Source: Bacillota bacterium (GTDB lineage Bacteria > Bacillota > Clostridia > Lachnospirales > Lachnospiraceae). Taken from it: 64,000 bases of DNA. The notes under the pieces are model-generated. The model saw only the letters and a program-made list of their open reading frames with translations. It had not been told where the DNA came from and made no database searches. The translations under genes and the position numbers were made by a program. Position 1 is the first letter of the stretch. Each line of letters opens with the position of its first letter. The stretch covers positions 1-64,000 of the forward strand of contig JAEWHR010000127.1 of assembly GCA_023387655.1 (NCBI GenBank). The letters are read 5' to 3'. Shown piece after piece: positions 36,072 to 44,458 of the stretch.

Positions 36072-38150
36072 ATGAACAAAAAAGAATGGTTTTTCAGAGC
36101 GATTTTAGCAATTACTTTTGTCTTTGTAGTCTATATAATGGGTATATCTAATAATGATAAAAAAGGTACTAAACAGTATGTAGTAGTAACAAAAGAAGGT
36201 GATAATAGAATTGTACAAAGTATAAATATGTCACCTTCAGAAGCTTCTTTACTAAAACTGAATAAAAATATTATAATTGAAGAAGATGGATATGTAACTG
36301 GAAGCACCAAAAAACTGAATAAAAAAATAAAAAAAGAGAAAAAAAATAAAAAAGAGAATAAAAAATCTTTCGATGAAATGAATCCACAATGGAACTTAAA
36401 GACAGTTAATGTTATTAAAGATGAAAGTCCAAAAGGGCAAAAGGTGAAAGTTGCAATTATTGATTCAGGTATTGATTATACATCTGATATTGATGTGTAT
36501 CTTAGAAAGAATTTTATACCCGGTGAGAACGAAATTTCTATTCTTTATGAAGATATTTGTGGTCATGGTACAAGTGTTGCAGGAATTATTGCGGCTAAGG
36601 AAAACAATGAAGGTATTACAGGAATTAATCCCAATGTCGAATTGTATTCAGCGAGGGTATTGGATAGTGATCTAAAAGCGCCTATAAGTCGTGTTGTTGA
36701 GGCGATTTATTGGGCAATAGAAAATAAAGTGAATATTATTAATATTAGCTTTGGTACTCAAACAGACTCAAAAGCTTTAGAAGTAGCAATTGAAGATGCG
36801 TATAATGCTGGAATACTAATTATTGCAGCGGCTGGTAATAATGGTATGGTTGAATATCCGGCAGCTTATGATGAAGTTATAGCAGTTGGATCAGTAGATA
36901 GTATGGGGAATTGTAGTAAGGGTAGCGCTAAAGGTAAGGAACTAGAACTGATGGCTCCGGGAGAAAAGATCATCTCTACTGGTGCATTTGGTGGGGTTAT
37001 TGCTTCTGATGGAACAAGCATGGCAGCACCTCATGTTACAGGCATTGCTTCACTATTGTGGCAAAAGGATTTGAGTCTTCCTTCTGAACTTATTCGCTCT
37101 TTATTAGATTTTAGTGCCAATAAATATGGTAATGATGATGAATATGGTTACGGACTTGTTGACCTAGAGTTTGCACTTAACAATTATGAGTGGTTTAAAA
37201 ATAACTATGTTAAAGATGATTTACTTAGTGAAAGAATAGTAGTAGCTCTTGAAAGTGGTGTACTAACTGAAAATAGAGAAGAAGTCATAGTATATGAAGA
37301 TATTCCTTATGTAACTGGAAGTTGGTACCCAGATGATCACCAGCTTTTAGCAGGAGCAGATAGTTCTGAATCGGGAACACCTTTATCTCCTCAAGGATTA
37401 GCGGTAGTAAAATTAGGTGCGATTGCAAATGATACATATTTATCAGAAAATAAAGTCGGTATATTAGAAGCATGGATTACCTATCCTCAATGGCACGGAT
37501 ATACTAGTAAATGGAGTGTAAAACTAGATAAGAATAGTATTGTTGCAGACACATTTCAATATGCTAATAATTATGTTGAAGCTTATTTATACATTTCAAC
37601 AGCAGCTACTGGATTTGATTATAATAATATTTCTGGAACATCAAATAAATATAATCCCCCAGCACAAAGTAACTACTACCGAACAGCTTTAAATAGTTAT
37701 GCTGACATAAGTTCAATTATTTCAGCTAGTGGTATAAAAAGATTAAATGGCACCTCGTATTCTTGGAGTACACTCATGCCATCTACTTCATTAACAGATA
37801 GAAATAAATCATTATTTATCTATGGTATGGCACTACATACTGTTACTGATTTATTTGCTCATGCTACAACTGCACCAGAATCTAAAGGTACATTAATTAA
37901 TCATCCTAATGCAGATAAAAAGGATGTAATCTCAAACCGTTATGAATGTGCTAAAGTTATGGCAGGTATTGTGGTATCTCATATTAAACGGGGTGAGCCA
38001 GGGCAAATAACGGATTTTTATTATGCCTTAGCGAAATATGATGACACATTTTATATACCTACATATTCATCAAAGATAAAAGAATCAGATAACAATTGTT
38101 ATACTAATCCTACGTATAAAGAAAAATTTGACAAAATAAGCGGAAATTAA
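36072..38150 (+). CDS. Secreted subtilisin-like protease with C-terminal HxxxDxxxH domain
   Basis: 692 residues. An N-terminal hydrophobic segment (about 9-25) serves as signal or anchor, then a short propeptide-like, Lys-rich region to about 110. The S8 catalytic triad is complete: Asp131 (IIDSGID), His165 (GHGTSVAG) and Ser316 (DGTSMAAPHVTG). Residues about 395-692 are unrelated to subtilases and contain HTVTDLFAH (His589, Asp593, His597), resembling metal-binding helices of zinc phospholipase C-like domains. So it may be a two-activity exoenzyme or have a metal-dependent targeting domain. No Shine-Dalgarno lies before ATG 36072. The nearest good one serves a tiny upstream ORF. The next gene, 23 bp away, is a surface LRR protein. 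Confidence 0.82.
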   Translation: MNKKEWFFRAILAITFVFVVYIMGISNNDKKGTKQYVVVTKEGDNRIVQSINMSPSEASLLKLNKNIIIEEDGYVTGSTKKLNKKIKKEKKNKKENKKSFDEMNPQWNLKTVNVIKDESPKGQKVKVAIIDSGIDYTSDIDVYLRKNFIPGENEISILYEDICGHGTSVAGIIAAKENNEGITGINPNVELYSARVLDSDLKAPISRVVEAIYWAIENKVNIINISFGTQTDSKALEVAIEDAYNAGILIIAAAGNNGMVEYPAAYDEVIAVGSVDSMGNCSKGSAKGKELELMAPGEKIISTGAFGGVIASDGTSMAAPHVTGIASLLWQKDLSLPSELIRSLLDFSANKYGNDDEYGYGLVDLEFALNNYEWFKNNYVKDDLLSERIVVALESGVLTENREEVIVYEDIPYVTGSWYPDDHQLLAGADSSESGTPLSPQGLAVVKLGAIANDTYLSENKVGILEAWITYPQWHGYTSKWSVKLDKNSIVADTFQYANNYVEAYLYISTAATGFDYNNISGTSNKYNPPAQSNYYRTALNSYADISSIISASGIKRLNGTSYSWSTLMPSTSLTDRNKSLFIYGMALHTVTDLFAHATTAPESKGTLINHPNADKKDVISNRYECAKVMAGIVVSHIKRGEPGQITDFYYALAKYDDTFYIPTYSSKIKESDNNCYTNPTYKEKFDKISGN

Positions 38151-38173
38151 GAATAAAACGAGGGGGCTAGAAT

Positions 38174-39595
38174 ATGAGGTATTATCTGCAAAAAATAGGT
38201 GTAATTGCAATTATTTTTTTTTCGTTAATAGCGATATATCCACAATGTAAAATATATGCATCGGAAAAGCAAAACGATAATAAAGACTTTGTTATTACTA
38301 ATAATGTACTTGTTCAATACAAAGGATTAGGTGGCTGTGTTGTTATACCTGACAACGTTACATCAATTGGGAAAAAAGCGTTTCAAAGCTGTGAAGATCT
38401 TACAGAGATTATAATCCCAGCTGGAGTAAAGACAATTGAATTTAGTGCTTTTTCTGGATGTCGTAATTTAACAAGAGTATCTCTATCGAGAGGATTAGAA
38501 AAGATAGGAAATTCTGCCTTCGGAGGGTGTTTTTCATTAGCAGATATTGAAATACCTGAAGGTGTAAATTCGATAGGTAATTCAGCATTTGCAAACTGCC
38601 AGAATTTAACAAGCATTGTTATCCCATCTACTGTTAGCATCATTTCAGATTCAGCTTTTTATAGCTGCTCCAAATTAAAGAATGTTATGTTCAAAGGAAC
38701 GGTAACCTCGATTGAAAATAATGCTTTTTTTGCATGTAATAATCTGGAAACTTTAGAACCGTTAACAGATATTACATCAATTGGAAAGGATGTAATATCA
38801 GATTCACCATTGTTAGATTCTATAAGAGATGTGGATGGTTTGGTTATTCTAAATGGGATATTGATTGATGGGAAACAAAGCAAAGGTAATGTCGTTATTC
38901 CAAATAATGTAGTTCAAATCAATCACGGAGCCTTTGGTTTCAATCAGGAAATTAAATCCATCATCATCCCTAACTCAGTAAATAGCATTGGAGCGGCTGC
39001 CTTTAATGGCTGTTGGAAACTCAATACAGTACGTATGGCCAATTCTGTAGAGTCGATTGGAGAATTTGCCTTTGATAATTGTATTAGATTAAAATATATT
39101 AGATTATCAAATTCATTAAAAGAGATTGAGGACGGGACATTTTTTAGATGTAAAAGTCTTATTAACGTAACGATACCTAATTCTGTAACAAGAATTGCCC
39201 CATTTGCATTTCAATCATGCTTTAATTTAGAAAAAGTAACTGGCTCGGATAAAGCATTTGTCTTTGAAACAAAAGAAATAAACCCTTTTCAATCTTGCTC
39301 CCCATCTTTAACATTTTATGGGAAGGAAGGTAGCAAATATATGGATACTTTTACAAAAGCAAATAATTATGCCTTGGAACAACTTAAGCTAACGACCCAA
39401 AAGCAAACCATTGGAATAGGTGAGCAATTTTGGTTACGGTTTAACAGTGATGCAAAATGTACTTGGACATCGAGTAATAAGTCCATAGCATCTGTCGATA
39501 TTTATGGAAGGGTAACAGGAAAAAAGAAGGGAACAGTAACAATAACAGCTCATCTTTATGGTGAAACTTACAAATCAACTATTATAGTTAAGTAG
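38174..39595 (+). CDS. Secreted BspA-type LRR_5 protein with C-terminal Big_2 domain
   Basis: 473 residues. Signal peptide (about 1-30, ending near IYASE). Residues about 45-370 contain roughly twelve LRR_5 units of the form IGxxAFxxCxxLxxIxIPxxV. The last 70 residues (WTSSNKSIASVDIYGRVTGK and flanks) form a bacterial Ig-like Big_2 domain. Such proteins mediate binding at the cell surface or to polysaccharides. There is no sortase motif or S-layer domain, so anchoring is unclear. GAGGGGG precedes the ATG. It is probably cotranscribed with the subtilase 23 bp upstream. A related but cytosolic LRR_5 protein is encoded at 4.4 kb. Confidence 0.88.
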   Translation: MRYYLQKIGVIAIIFFSLIAIYPQCKIYASEKQNDNKDFVITNNVLVQYKGLGGCVVIPDNVTSIGKKAFQSCEDLTEIIIPAGVKTIEFSAFSGCRNLTRVSLSRGLEKIGNSAFGGCFSLADIEIPEGVNSIGNSAFANCQNLTSIVIPSTVSIISDSAFYSCSKLKNVMFKGTVTSIENNAFFACNNLETLEPLTDITSIGKDVISDSPLLDSIRDVDGLVILNGILIDGKQSKGNVVIPNNVVQINHGAFGFNQEIKSIIIPNSVNSIGAAAFNGCWKLNTVRMANSVESIGEFAFDNCIRLKYIRLSNSLKEIEDGTFFRCKSLINVTIPNSVTRIAPFAFQSCFNLEKVTGSDKAFVFETKEINPFQSCSPSLTFYGKEGSKYMDTFTKANNYALEQLKLTTQKQTIGIGEQFWLRFNSDAKCTWTSSNKSIASVDIYGRVTGKKKGTVTITAHLYGETYKSTIIVK

Positions 39596-39629
39596 AGATT
39601 TATATAAAAAATAAACTATACTAAAAAGT

Positions 39630-39674
39630 AGGGTGTCGCAAAATAGATTTTATCTATCTTTCGATACCCTTTCT
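39630..39674 (+). terminator. Terminator of the subtilase-LRR unit
   Basis: AGGGTGTCG (39630-39638) pairs with CGATACCCT (39662-39670) with one G-U, plus inner ATAGAT/ATCTAT pairing, followed by a T/C-rich run. Confidence 0.7.
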
Positions 39675-39801
39675 CTCTTGTGGTTTTCTATCTTTAAGTG
39701 AAAGTTAACGATTTTTCTGATTTTGTGCTTACTATAAAGAATATAATGGCATCATGTATTTAGTAGTATACAACATACATCTTCACTTTTAGCCAGCTAA
39801 G

Positions 39802-40389
39802 TTAAGCAGGGTTCTCAATAATAGGTTGTAATTGCTTTCCCTCCAAAGCTAACTCAAGAGTTGGAATGATGAATGAGGTATTCGAAATCATGGAATTTGG
39901 CTTTTTATTAAAATCATCTTGACCAAATGGCACAAAGTATACATTTTTACAATTTAACATAGAACCAACATTTTTAAAATTGATACCGAGTGCATCATTG
40001 GTAGCTAAGGAGATAGCGAGTGGTTTCTGATTCCGTAGATGACCTTTCGCAGCCATTAGAACAGGCGTGTCGGTGATTCCATTGCATAATTTTGCTAAAG
40101 TATTCCCCGTACATGGGGCAATGATTATGATGTCCACCATCCCCTTTGGACCTAAAGGTTCTGCTTCATTAATGGTCAATACCGGTTTGTTTCCAGTAAT
40201 AGTTTTGATCTGCTCTATAAAATCAGCTGCTTTCCCAAAACGGCTGTCGATGGTTTGAGCATGAAAAGAAAAGATTGGGATAACATTCGCTTGTTCGTTC
40301 ACTAAGTTTTGGATTTGTTGTATTACTTTTTCGAAGGTACAAAATGAGCCGGTTAGTGCTACACCAACATTCTTACCTGAAAGTTTCAT
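39802..40389 (-). CDS. dpaB: Dipicolinate synthase subunit B
   Basis: 195-residue flavoprotein of the SpoVFB/DpaB type, related to phosphopantothenoylcysteine decarboxylases (N-terminal VGVALTGSFCTFEK, central APCTGNTLAKLCNGITDTPV). With DpaA it converts dihydrodipicolinate-pathway intermediate to dipicolinic acid, which is packed with calcium into the spore core. AAGGA lies before the start and the gene begins 16 bp after dpaA on the reverse strand. Its presence indicates an endospore-former that uses the SpoVF route rather than the EtfA-dependent route found in some clostridia. Confidence 0.93.
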   Translation of the reverse strand: MKLSGKNVGVALTGSFCTFEKVIQQIQNLVNEQANVIPIFSFHAQTIDSRFGKAADFIEQIKTITGNKPVLTINEAEPLGPKGMVDIIIIAPCTGNTLAKLCNGITDTPVLMAAKGHLRNQKPLAISLATNDALGINFKNVGSMLNCKNVYFVPFGQDDFNKKPNSMISNTSFIIPTLELALEGKQLQPIIENPA

Positions 40390-40405
40390 TGTTTCACATT
40401 CCTTC

Positions 40406-41290
40406 TTAATCTTTCGAGGAGGTACTGCTGCTAATACAATCTAGTAAAGCTGTCACTAAAATTAAAGCTGATGTTTTTGGAGCATAGATGCCAGGCAGGC
40501 CAAGGCAAAGGGAGGCGTTAATTCCTAATTGATCGCAATAATCGAAGTTTACTCCGCCAGGTTTTGACGATATATCAATGATTACTACATCTTTCCGTAC
40601 ATAGCTTATTAACGCAGAATCTAATACCATAGTTGGAATGGTATTAAAGATAAATGGAAAACGATCCAGATGTTTGCTAAGCTCGGAAAGTGGAATATTC
40701 TCATATCCATAAGCATCCGCATAAGCTAAGGCTTCTTCATTGCGTGCACCAACGCTAACTTTTGCACCAATTCCTTTTAGTTTGTCTGCTAGAATTTTGC
40801 CACAGCGACCAAAGCCTAGGACAAGGCATTCGTTTTTGTGAAGGTTGATTGGACTGCGCTTAATGGCTTCTGCCAATGTCCCTTCCGCAGTTGCAATGGC
40901 GTTTGCAATACTTACAGATTCTATCTCCATTAAGTCATAGAGGCGAATATTTTTTTTCGTACAAAACTCAGACATGGATTTATGAAAACAACCCCCGAAG
41001 AGAGTATGGCTTTCCGTTATATTCTCCTTAAGGTTATCAAGAGTTAAATCAGGGATCACAAGCTTTGAAAAGATATCTACCTGATTTTTGGAAACTGGAA
41101 TAGGACATATTACGATATTTCCAAATGATAGTGCTTCTTTTAGTGTGGTCGCTTCATATATGGTATCACCTAATTCTCCACGGTCCAGACCATAGACCGC
41201 CACAGGAAAACCGGCTTCCATAAGTTGTTTTATCATATAATACTGTCTTAAATCTCCGCCTAGAAAGACAATTTTACTTAACTGTGACAT
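40406..41290 (-). CDS. dpaA: Dipicolinate synthase subunit A
   Basis: 294 residues. N-terminal Rossmann-like segment IVFLGGDLRQYYMI and a second nucleotide-binding core CLVLGFGRCGKILAD (about 155-170), as in SpoVFA/DpaA. It is the partner of DpaB in dipicolinate synthesis in the mother cell. The frame is open 35 codons further upstream, but GAAGGAGG immediately before the ATG at 41290 fixes the start. A sigma-K-like promoter lies just upstream, giving a very short leader, consistent with late sporulation expression. Confidence 0.93.
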   Translation of the reverse strand: MSQLSKIVFLGGDLRQYYMIKQLMEAGFPVAVYGLDRGELGDTIYEATTLKEALSFGNIVICPIPVSKNQVDIFSKLVIPDLTLDNLKENITESHTLFGGCFHKSMSEFCTKKNIRLYDLMEIESVSIANAIATAEGTLAEAIKRSPINLHKNECLVLGFGRCGKILADKLKGIGAKVSVGARNEEALAYADAYGYENIPLSELSKHLDRFPFIFNTIPTMVLDSALISYVRKDVVIIDISSKPGGVNFDYCDQLGINASLCLGLPGIYAPKTSALILVTALLDCISSSTSSKD

Positions 41291-41310
41291 AGAGCTACCT
41301 CCTTCTTCTA

Positions 41311-41337
41311 TAATATATGAATGGTCAATCAATCGGT
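41311..41337 (-). promoter_or_regulatory. Sigma-K-like promoter of dpaAB
   Basis: Read on the reverse strand: AC (41337-41336), 16 bp, then CATATATTA (41319-41311), matching the sigma-K pattern AC-N16-CATANNNTA. It starts about 20 bp before the dpaA start codon. The B. subtilis spoVF operon is also under sigma-K. Confidence 0.55.
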
Positions 41338-41471
41338 TCCTCTTTCTGAAAAGCAGTTTTCTACTGTAGACAAATACGCTAGGATTAGGTAACATAAAGC
41401 TAAGAAGATTTGGTATACCATATTATTGTTTGGCAAACACTATGCGAAAGAAACCATGAGAGGACTAATTT

Positions 41472-42014
41472 ATGAGATTATGGGTTGATTTATTCTTTTC
41501 TTTCGCTAAAATAGGGTTATTAACCTTTGGTGGTGGTCTCGCTATGTTACCAATGCTGAAGCATGAGCTCGTTACCAAAAGAGAATGGGTAACTGAGGAT
41601 GAAATTCTTGACTTCTATGCAATTGGTCAATGTACTCCGGGAATTATTGCAGTCAACGTCGCAACTTTTATAGGGTATAAAAAGGGGAACATACTTGGCG
41701 GTATCATTGCAACTCTTGGAATGATTGCTCCTTCTGTAGTGATTATTTTAATATTGGCAAGCTTACTTACCAATTTTATGTCTTATCCAATCGTTGCCTC
41801 AGCTTTAGTTGGAATCCGCGGAGTTGTATGTGCCCTATTGCTTCATACCGTAATCCTCTTAACCAGAAAAAGTGTTACAGATATCTTTTGTTTGCTAGTG
41901 TTTCTTTCAGTATTAATTTTGGAATTCTTTTTTGGAATACCTTCGGTATTGATTGTTGTATGTGCCGGTGGATTCGGTATTTTAGTGAATGCCAGAAAGA
42001 AGGGAGAGCATTAG
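41472..42014 (+). CDS. Chromate transporter family protein, first half-size subunit
   Basis: 180 residues, one CHR domain with five to six membrane segments. Motifs FFSFAKIGLLTFGGGLAMLP and GQCTPGIIAVNVATFIGY are typical. In many Firmicutes the CHR transporter is encoded as two half-size genes forming an antiparallel heterodimer; the second half follows one base after the stop. The family is named for chromate efflux, but the natural substrate in anaerobes is not established. AGAGGA precedes the start. Confidence 0.88.
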   Translation: MRLWVDLFFSFAKIGLLTFGGGLAMLPMLKHELVTKREWVTEDEILDFYAIGQCTPGIIAVNVATFIGYKKGNILGGIIATLGMIAPSVVIILILASLLTNFMSYPIVASALVGIRGVVCALLLHTVILLTRKSVTDIFCLLVFLSVLILEFFFGIPSVLIVVCAGGFGILVNARKKGEH

Positions 42015-42015
42015 T

Positions 42016-42570
42016 ATGGTTTATGTACAATTAATTCTGGAATTCTTTAAAATAGGACTTTTTGCAATTGGTGGAGGAACAGCAACCCTACCCTTTTTAA
42101 TGGATTTAACAAAGAAGTACGATTGGTTTACAAAAAGCCAATTAACGGATCTTGTTGCAATAAGTGAAAGTACACCTGGGCCAATGGGGGTAAATATGGC
42201 AACCTTTGCAGGTTACCATGCAGCGGGAGTAATCGGTGCAATTCTTGCTACATTATCTTTGATATTTCCTAGTGTAGTTATTATCATAGTGATATCCAAG
42301 TTTTTAACGAGCTACAGAAAAAGTTCTATGGTTTCCAATATCTTTTACGGCATACGCCCTGCGGTTGCAGGTTTAATTGCAATTGCAGTCTATGACTTAT
42401 TAAAAATTACCTTGGTTACAATACAAGGAAACACCACCATCATTCATATTCCGGTAGTTATTATATGCATTGTGATGTATGGGTTATTACAGATAAAAAG
42501 ACTTAGTCGCTTACATCCGGGAATATGGTTATTAGCGGCAGCAGGAGTTGGAATTATCTTAAAGCTTTAA
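42016..42570 (+). CDS. Chromate transporter family protein, second half-size subunit
   Basis: 184 residues, one CHR domain: FFKIGLFAIGGGTATLPFL and ISESTPGPMGVNMATFAGY. It is paralogous to the preceding gene and is its probable dimer partner. The frame is open nine codons upstream, overlapping the first gene, but GGGAG lies 8 nt before ATG 42016. Separation from the first gene is a single base, so expression is coupled. Confidence 0.88.
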   Translation: MVYVQLILEFFKIGLFAIGGGTATLPFLMDLTKKYDWFTKSQLTDLVAISESTPGPMGVNMATFAGYHAAGVIGAILATLSLIFPSVVIIIVISKFLTSYRKSSMVSNIFYGIRPAVAGLIAIAVYDLLKITLVTIQGNTTIIHIPVVIICIVMYGLLQIKRLSRLHPGIWLLAAAGVGIILKL

Positions 42571-42662
42571 ACTAGGAATGTAACAGGTAGGAAGGTTTGT
42601 GTGGTCAGTTATATATTTTACAAGATGAAGTATGTGTACTTTATTATGGCACAAATTTCATA

Positions 42663-42680
42663 TGCACAAAACTTTGTGCA
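42663..42680. promoter_or_regulatory. Perfect palindrome before the phosphatase gene
   Basis: TGCACAAA-AC-TTTGTGCA, 8-bp arms and a 2-bp centre, ends 15 bp before the start codon at 42696 and just before its ribosome site. It may be an operator or a hairpin limiting ribosome access. GGCACAAA at 42648-42655 repeats one arm nearly exactly. Confidence 0.45.
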
Positions 42681-42695
42681 GAAATGGAGGTTACG

Positions 42696-43325
42696 ATGAA
42701 CATATTTTTGATAAGACATGGCAGACAAAGTAGTCAGCTATGCAACGTGGATGTGAATCTAGCAGTAGAAGGAAGAGAACAAGCAAAGCTACTTGGAAAG
42801 CGGCTTAGTGAGTATGGAATCGATTGTCTTTATTCCAGTGATCTGCTACGAGCAAGAGAAACTGCAGAAATAGCAAAGATATATTTAGGAAATGTAGATT
42901 ATCGTATTAGACCAGAGCTGCGAGAGATTGATTTTGGACGTATGACTGGAAACAGCGATGAATACAATAATATGGCATTTGCCGATTTTAAAAAGAAACG
43001 CATGGAATTATCAGAGGATTTAGCGTTCCCAGGTGGAGAATGTGGACAGGATATAGTGAATCGTGTTAGAGATGTACTTGAGGAGATGATACATTCTGGG
43101 AAAAAAAGAATAGCAGTAGTAACGCATGGAGGAGTTATTCGCTCAATAGTTACAGATATCTTAGGTATGCCACAATCAAAGAAGCTGCTATTTGCAGTAT
43201 CACTTGAGAATACTAGCATTACACAGCTTCGATTTGATCAGGATTATCAACGGTTTTATTTAGAACGTTTTAATGATTTTGCACACCTTGAAACAAATAA
43301 TAATCTTTTACGAAGAAGTTGGTAG
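42696..43325 (+). CDS. Histidine phosphatase (phosphoglycerate mutase-like) family protein
   Basis: 209 residues. The catalytic RHG motif is LIRHGRQ near the N-terminus (His8 is the phosphoacceptor). EIDFGRMTG and VTHGGVIRSI supply the second Arg/Glu and second His of the active site. The family covers cofactor-dependent mutases and broad phosphatases such as CobC and PhoE, and the substrate here is not evident. GGAGG precedes ATG 42696. The longer upstream reading frame has no ribosome site. It is convergent with the HAD phosphatase, whose stop lies 1 bp away, with no terminator in between. Confidence 0.85.
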   Translation: MNIFLIRHGRQSSQLCNVDVNLAVEGREQAKLLGKRLSEYGIDCLYSSDLLRARETAEIAKIYLGNVDYRIRPELREIDFGRMTGNSDEYNNMAFADFKKKRMELSEDLAFPGGECGQDIVNRVRDVLEEMIHSGKKRIAVVTHGGVIRSIVTDILGMPQSKKLLFAVSLENTSITQLRFDQDYQRFYLERFNDFAHLETNNNLLRRSW

Positions 43326-43326
43326 A

Positions 43327-44097
43327 TTATAATAATTTCTCTAAGGTGTCCTCTACTAAGGATGTTGTGTAAGTATATCGATTTTTGATATCAGGCACCG
43401 CATTTTCCATTACATAACCATAGGAGACAAGAGAGAGCATCTCTAAGTCATTGTAGTTATCACCGAATGCCATTGCTTCGTCTGGGCTAAGGGATAGATA
43501 ATCTAACAAATGGCTTAGAGCCGCTCCTTTATTTACGAAAGGATTTACAAAGTCAAGCCAACTCTCACCTGATATGGTAGCTTTCAGTTTTTCACCAAAA
43601 AGTGAGGTGAAATAGGATGCGGAACGAGAAATACCTTCTTTTTCATATACGGATATTTTAATAATATCTTCTGGTATTTCCCGGAATTCATTTACGACAA
43701 CCACGTTATTTTTTACTATATTTTTCATCCGATTGACATAACTATCCGTTTTGGGAAGTAAGTAAGAAGTGTTCTGACCAGAGATAAGAACTTCGCAACC
43801 TTCACGATCATAGATTGCCTGACAAAGTTCCATTGCTATCTTTTGATCCATTGCACTTTTATATAAAACCTTATCTTGATACATGACAAGGGAACCATTT
43901 TCGCAAATAAAAGCCATATGTTTGGCAACATCTTTAAAATTACGGTATAGATTTGGATACTGACGGCCACTGGCTGCCACAAATAGAATATTTTTTTCAT
44001 GTAATTTTTTTATAATAGAGATAGCTCGGTCACTCACTTGTTGGCATCCGTTTAGAAGTAGTGTCCCATCCATATCACTTGCAATTATTTTTATCAT
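43327..44097 (-). CDS. Cof-type HAD-superfamily phosphatase
   Basis: 256 residues. HAD motif I DMDGTLL (nucleophile Asp8), motif II/III region and motif IV GDNYNDLEML (metal ligands). A C2B cap is inserted in the middle, as in Cof/YkrA/YidA proteins that dephosphorylate sugar phosphates, flavins or pyridoxal phosphate. GGAGG precedes the start. It is a single gene on the reverse strand, ending 1 bp from the stop of the convergent histidine phosphatase gene. Confidence 0.88.
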   Translation of the reverse strand: MIKIIASDMDGTLLLNGCQQVSDRAISIIKKLHEKNILFVAASGRQYPNLYRNFKDVAKHMAFICENGSLVMYQDKVLYKSAMDQKIAMELCQAIYDREGCEVLISGQNTSYLLPKTDSYVNRMKNIVKNNVVVVNEFREIPEDIIKISVYEKEGISRSASYFTSLFGEKLKATISGESWLDFVNPFVNKGAALSHLLDYLSLSPDEAMAFGDNYNDLEMLSLVSYGYVMENAVPDIKNRYTYTTSLVEDTLEKLL

Positions 44098-44287
44098 AGG
44101 TCCTCCAGTGAATTTTTCCCCTATTATAACAGGTTACATTAATCGACACAAGGTAAGAAGTTTAAAATGATTATCCCAACTCTAGGCCAAATACCTATAC
44201 AATAAGGAAAGTGTGCATAAAAAACGAAAAATATAAAATAGAATTAAAAGTAGTATTTCATTACTATAAATAATGGAATGATCCTAC

Positions 44288-44374
44288 ATGTTAAAAAGTG
44301 AATCAGAAAAGTATAGCTCTATATTATTAGCAATTAGACAACAGTTAATGCAAATATATAAGGAATTTCAGTGA
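44288..44374 (+). CDS. Possible 28-residue peptide
   Basis: An ATG-started ORF in the gap 44098-44458 encodes a Gln/Lys/Ser-rich, amphipathic-looking peptide ending IYKEFQ. The ribosome site is poor (GGA only), so this may be chance. It lies upstream of the MATE gene on the same strand. Nothing else is evident in the gap. Confidence 0.2.
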   Translation: MLKSESEKYSSILLAIRQQLMQIYKEFQ

Positions 44375-44458
44375 TTCTCCTATTGTATATTTGTGATAGA
44401 TACTTCATAATATTTTAGTGTTTGTAATTTTCGGAAGAGAAAGCGGAGAGGATTAGCC

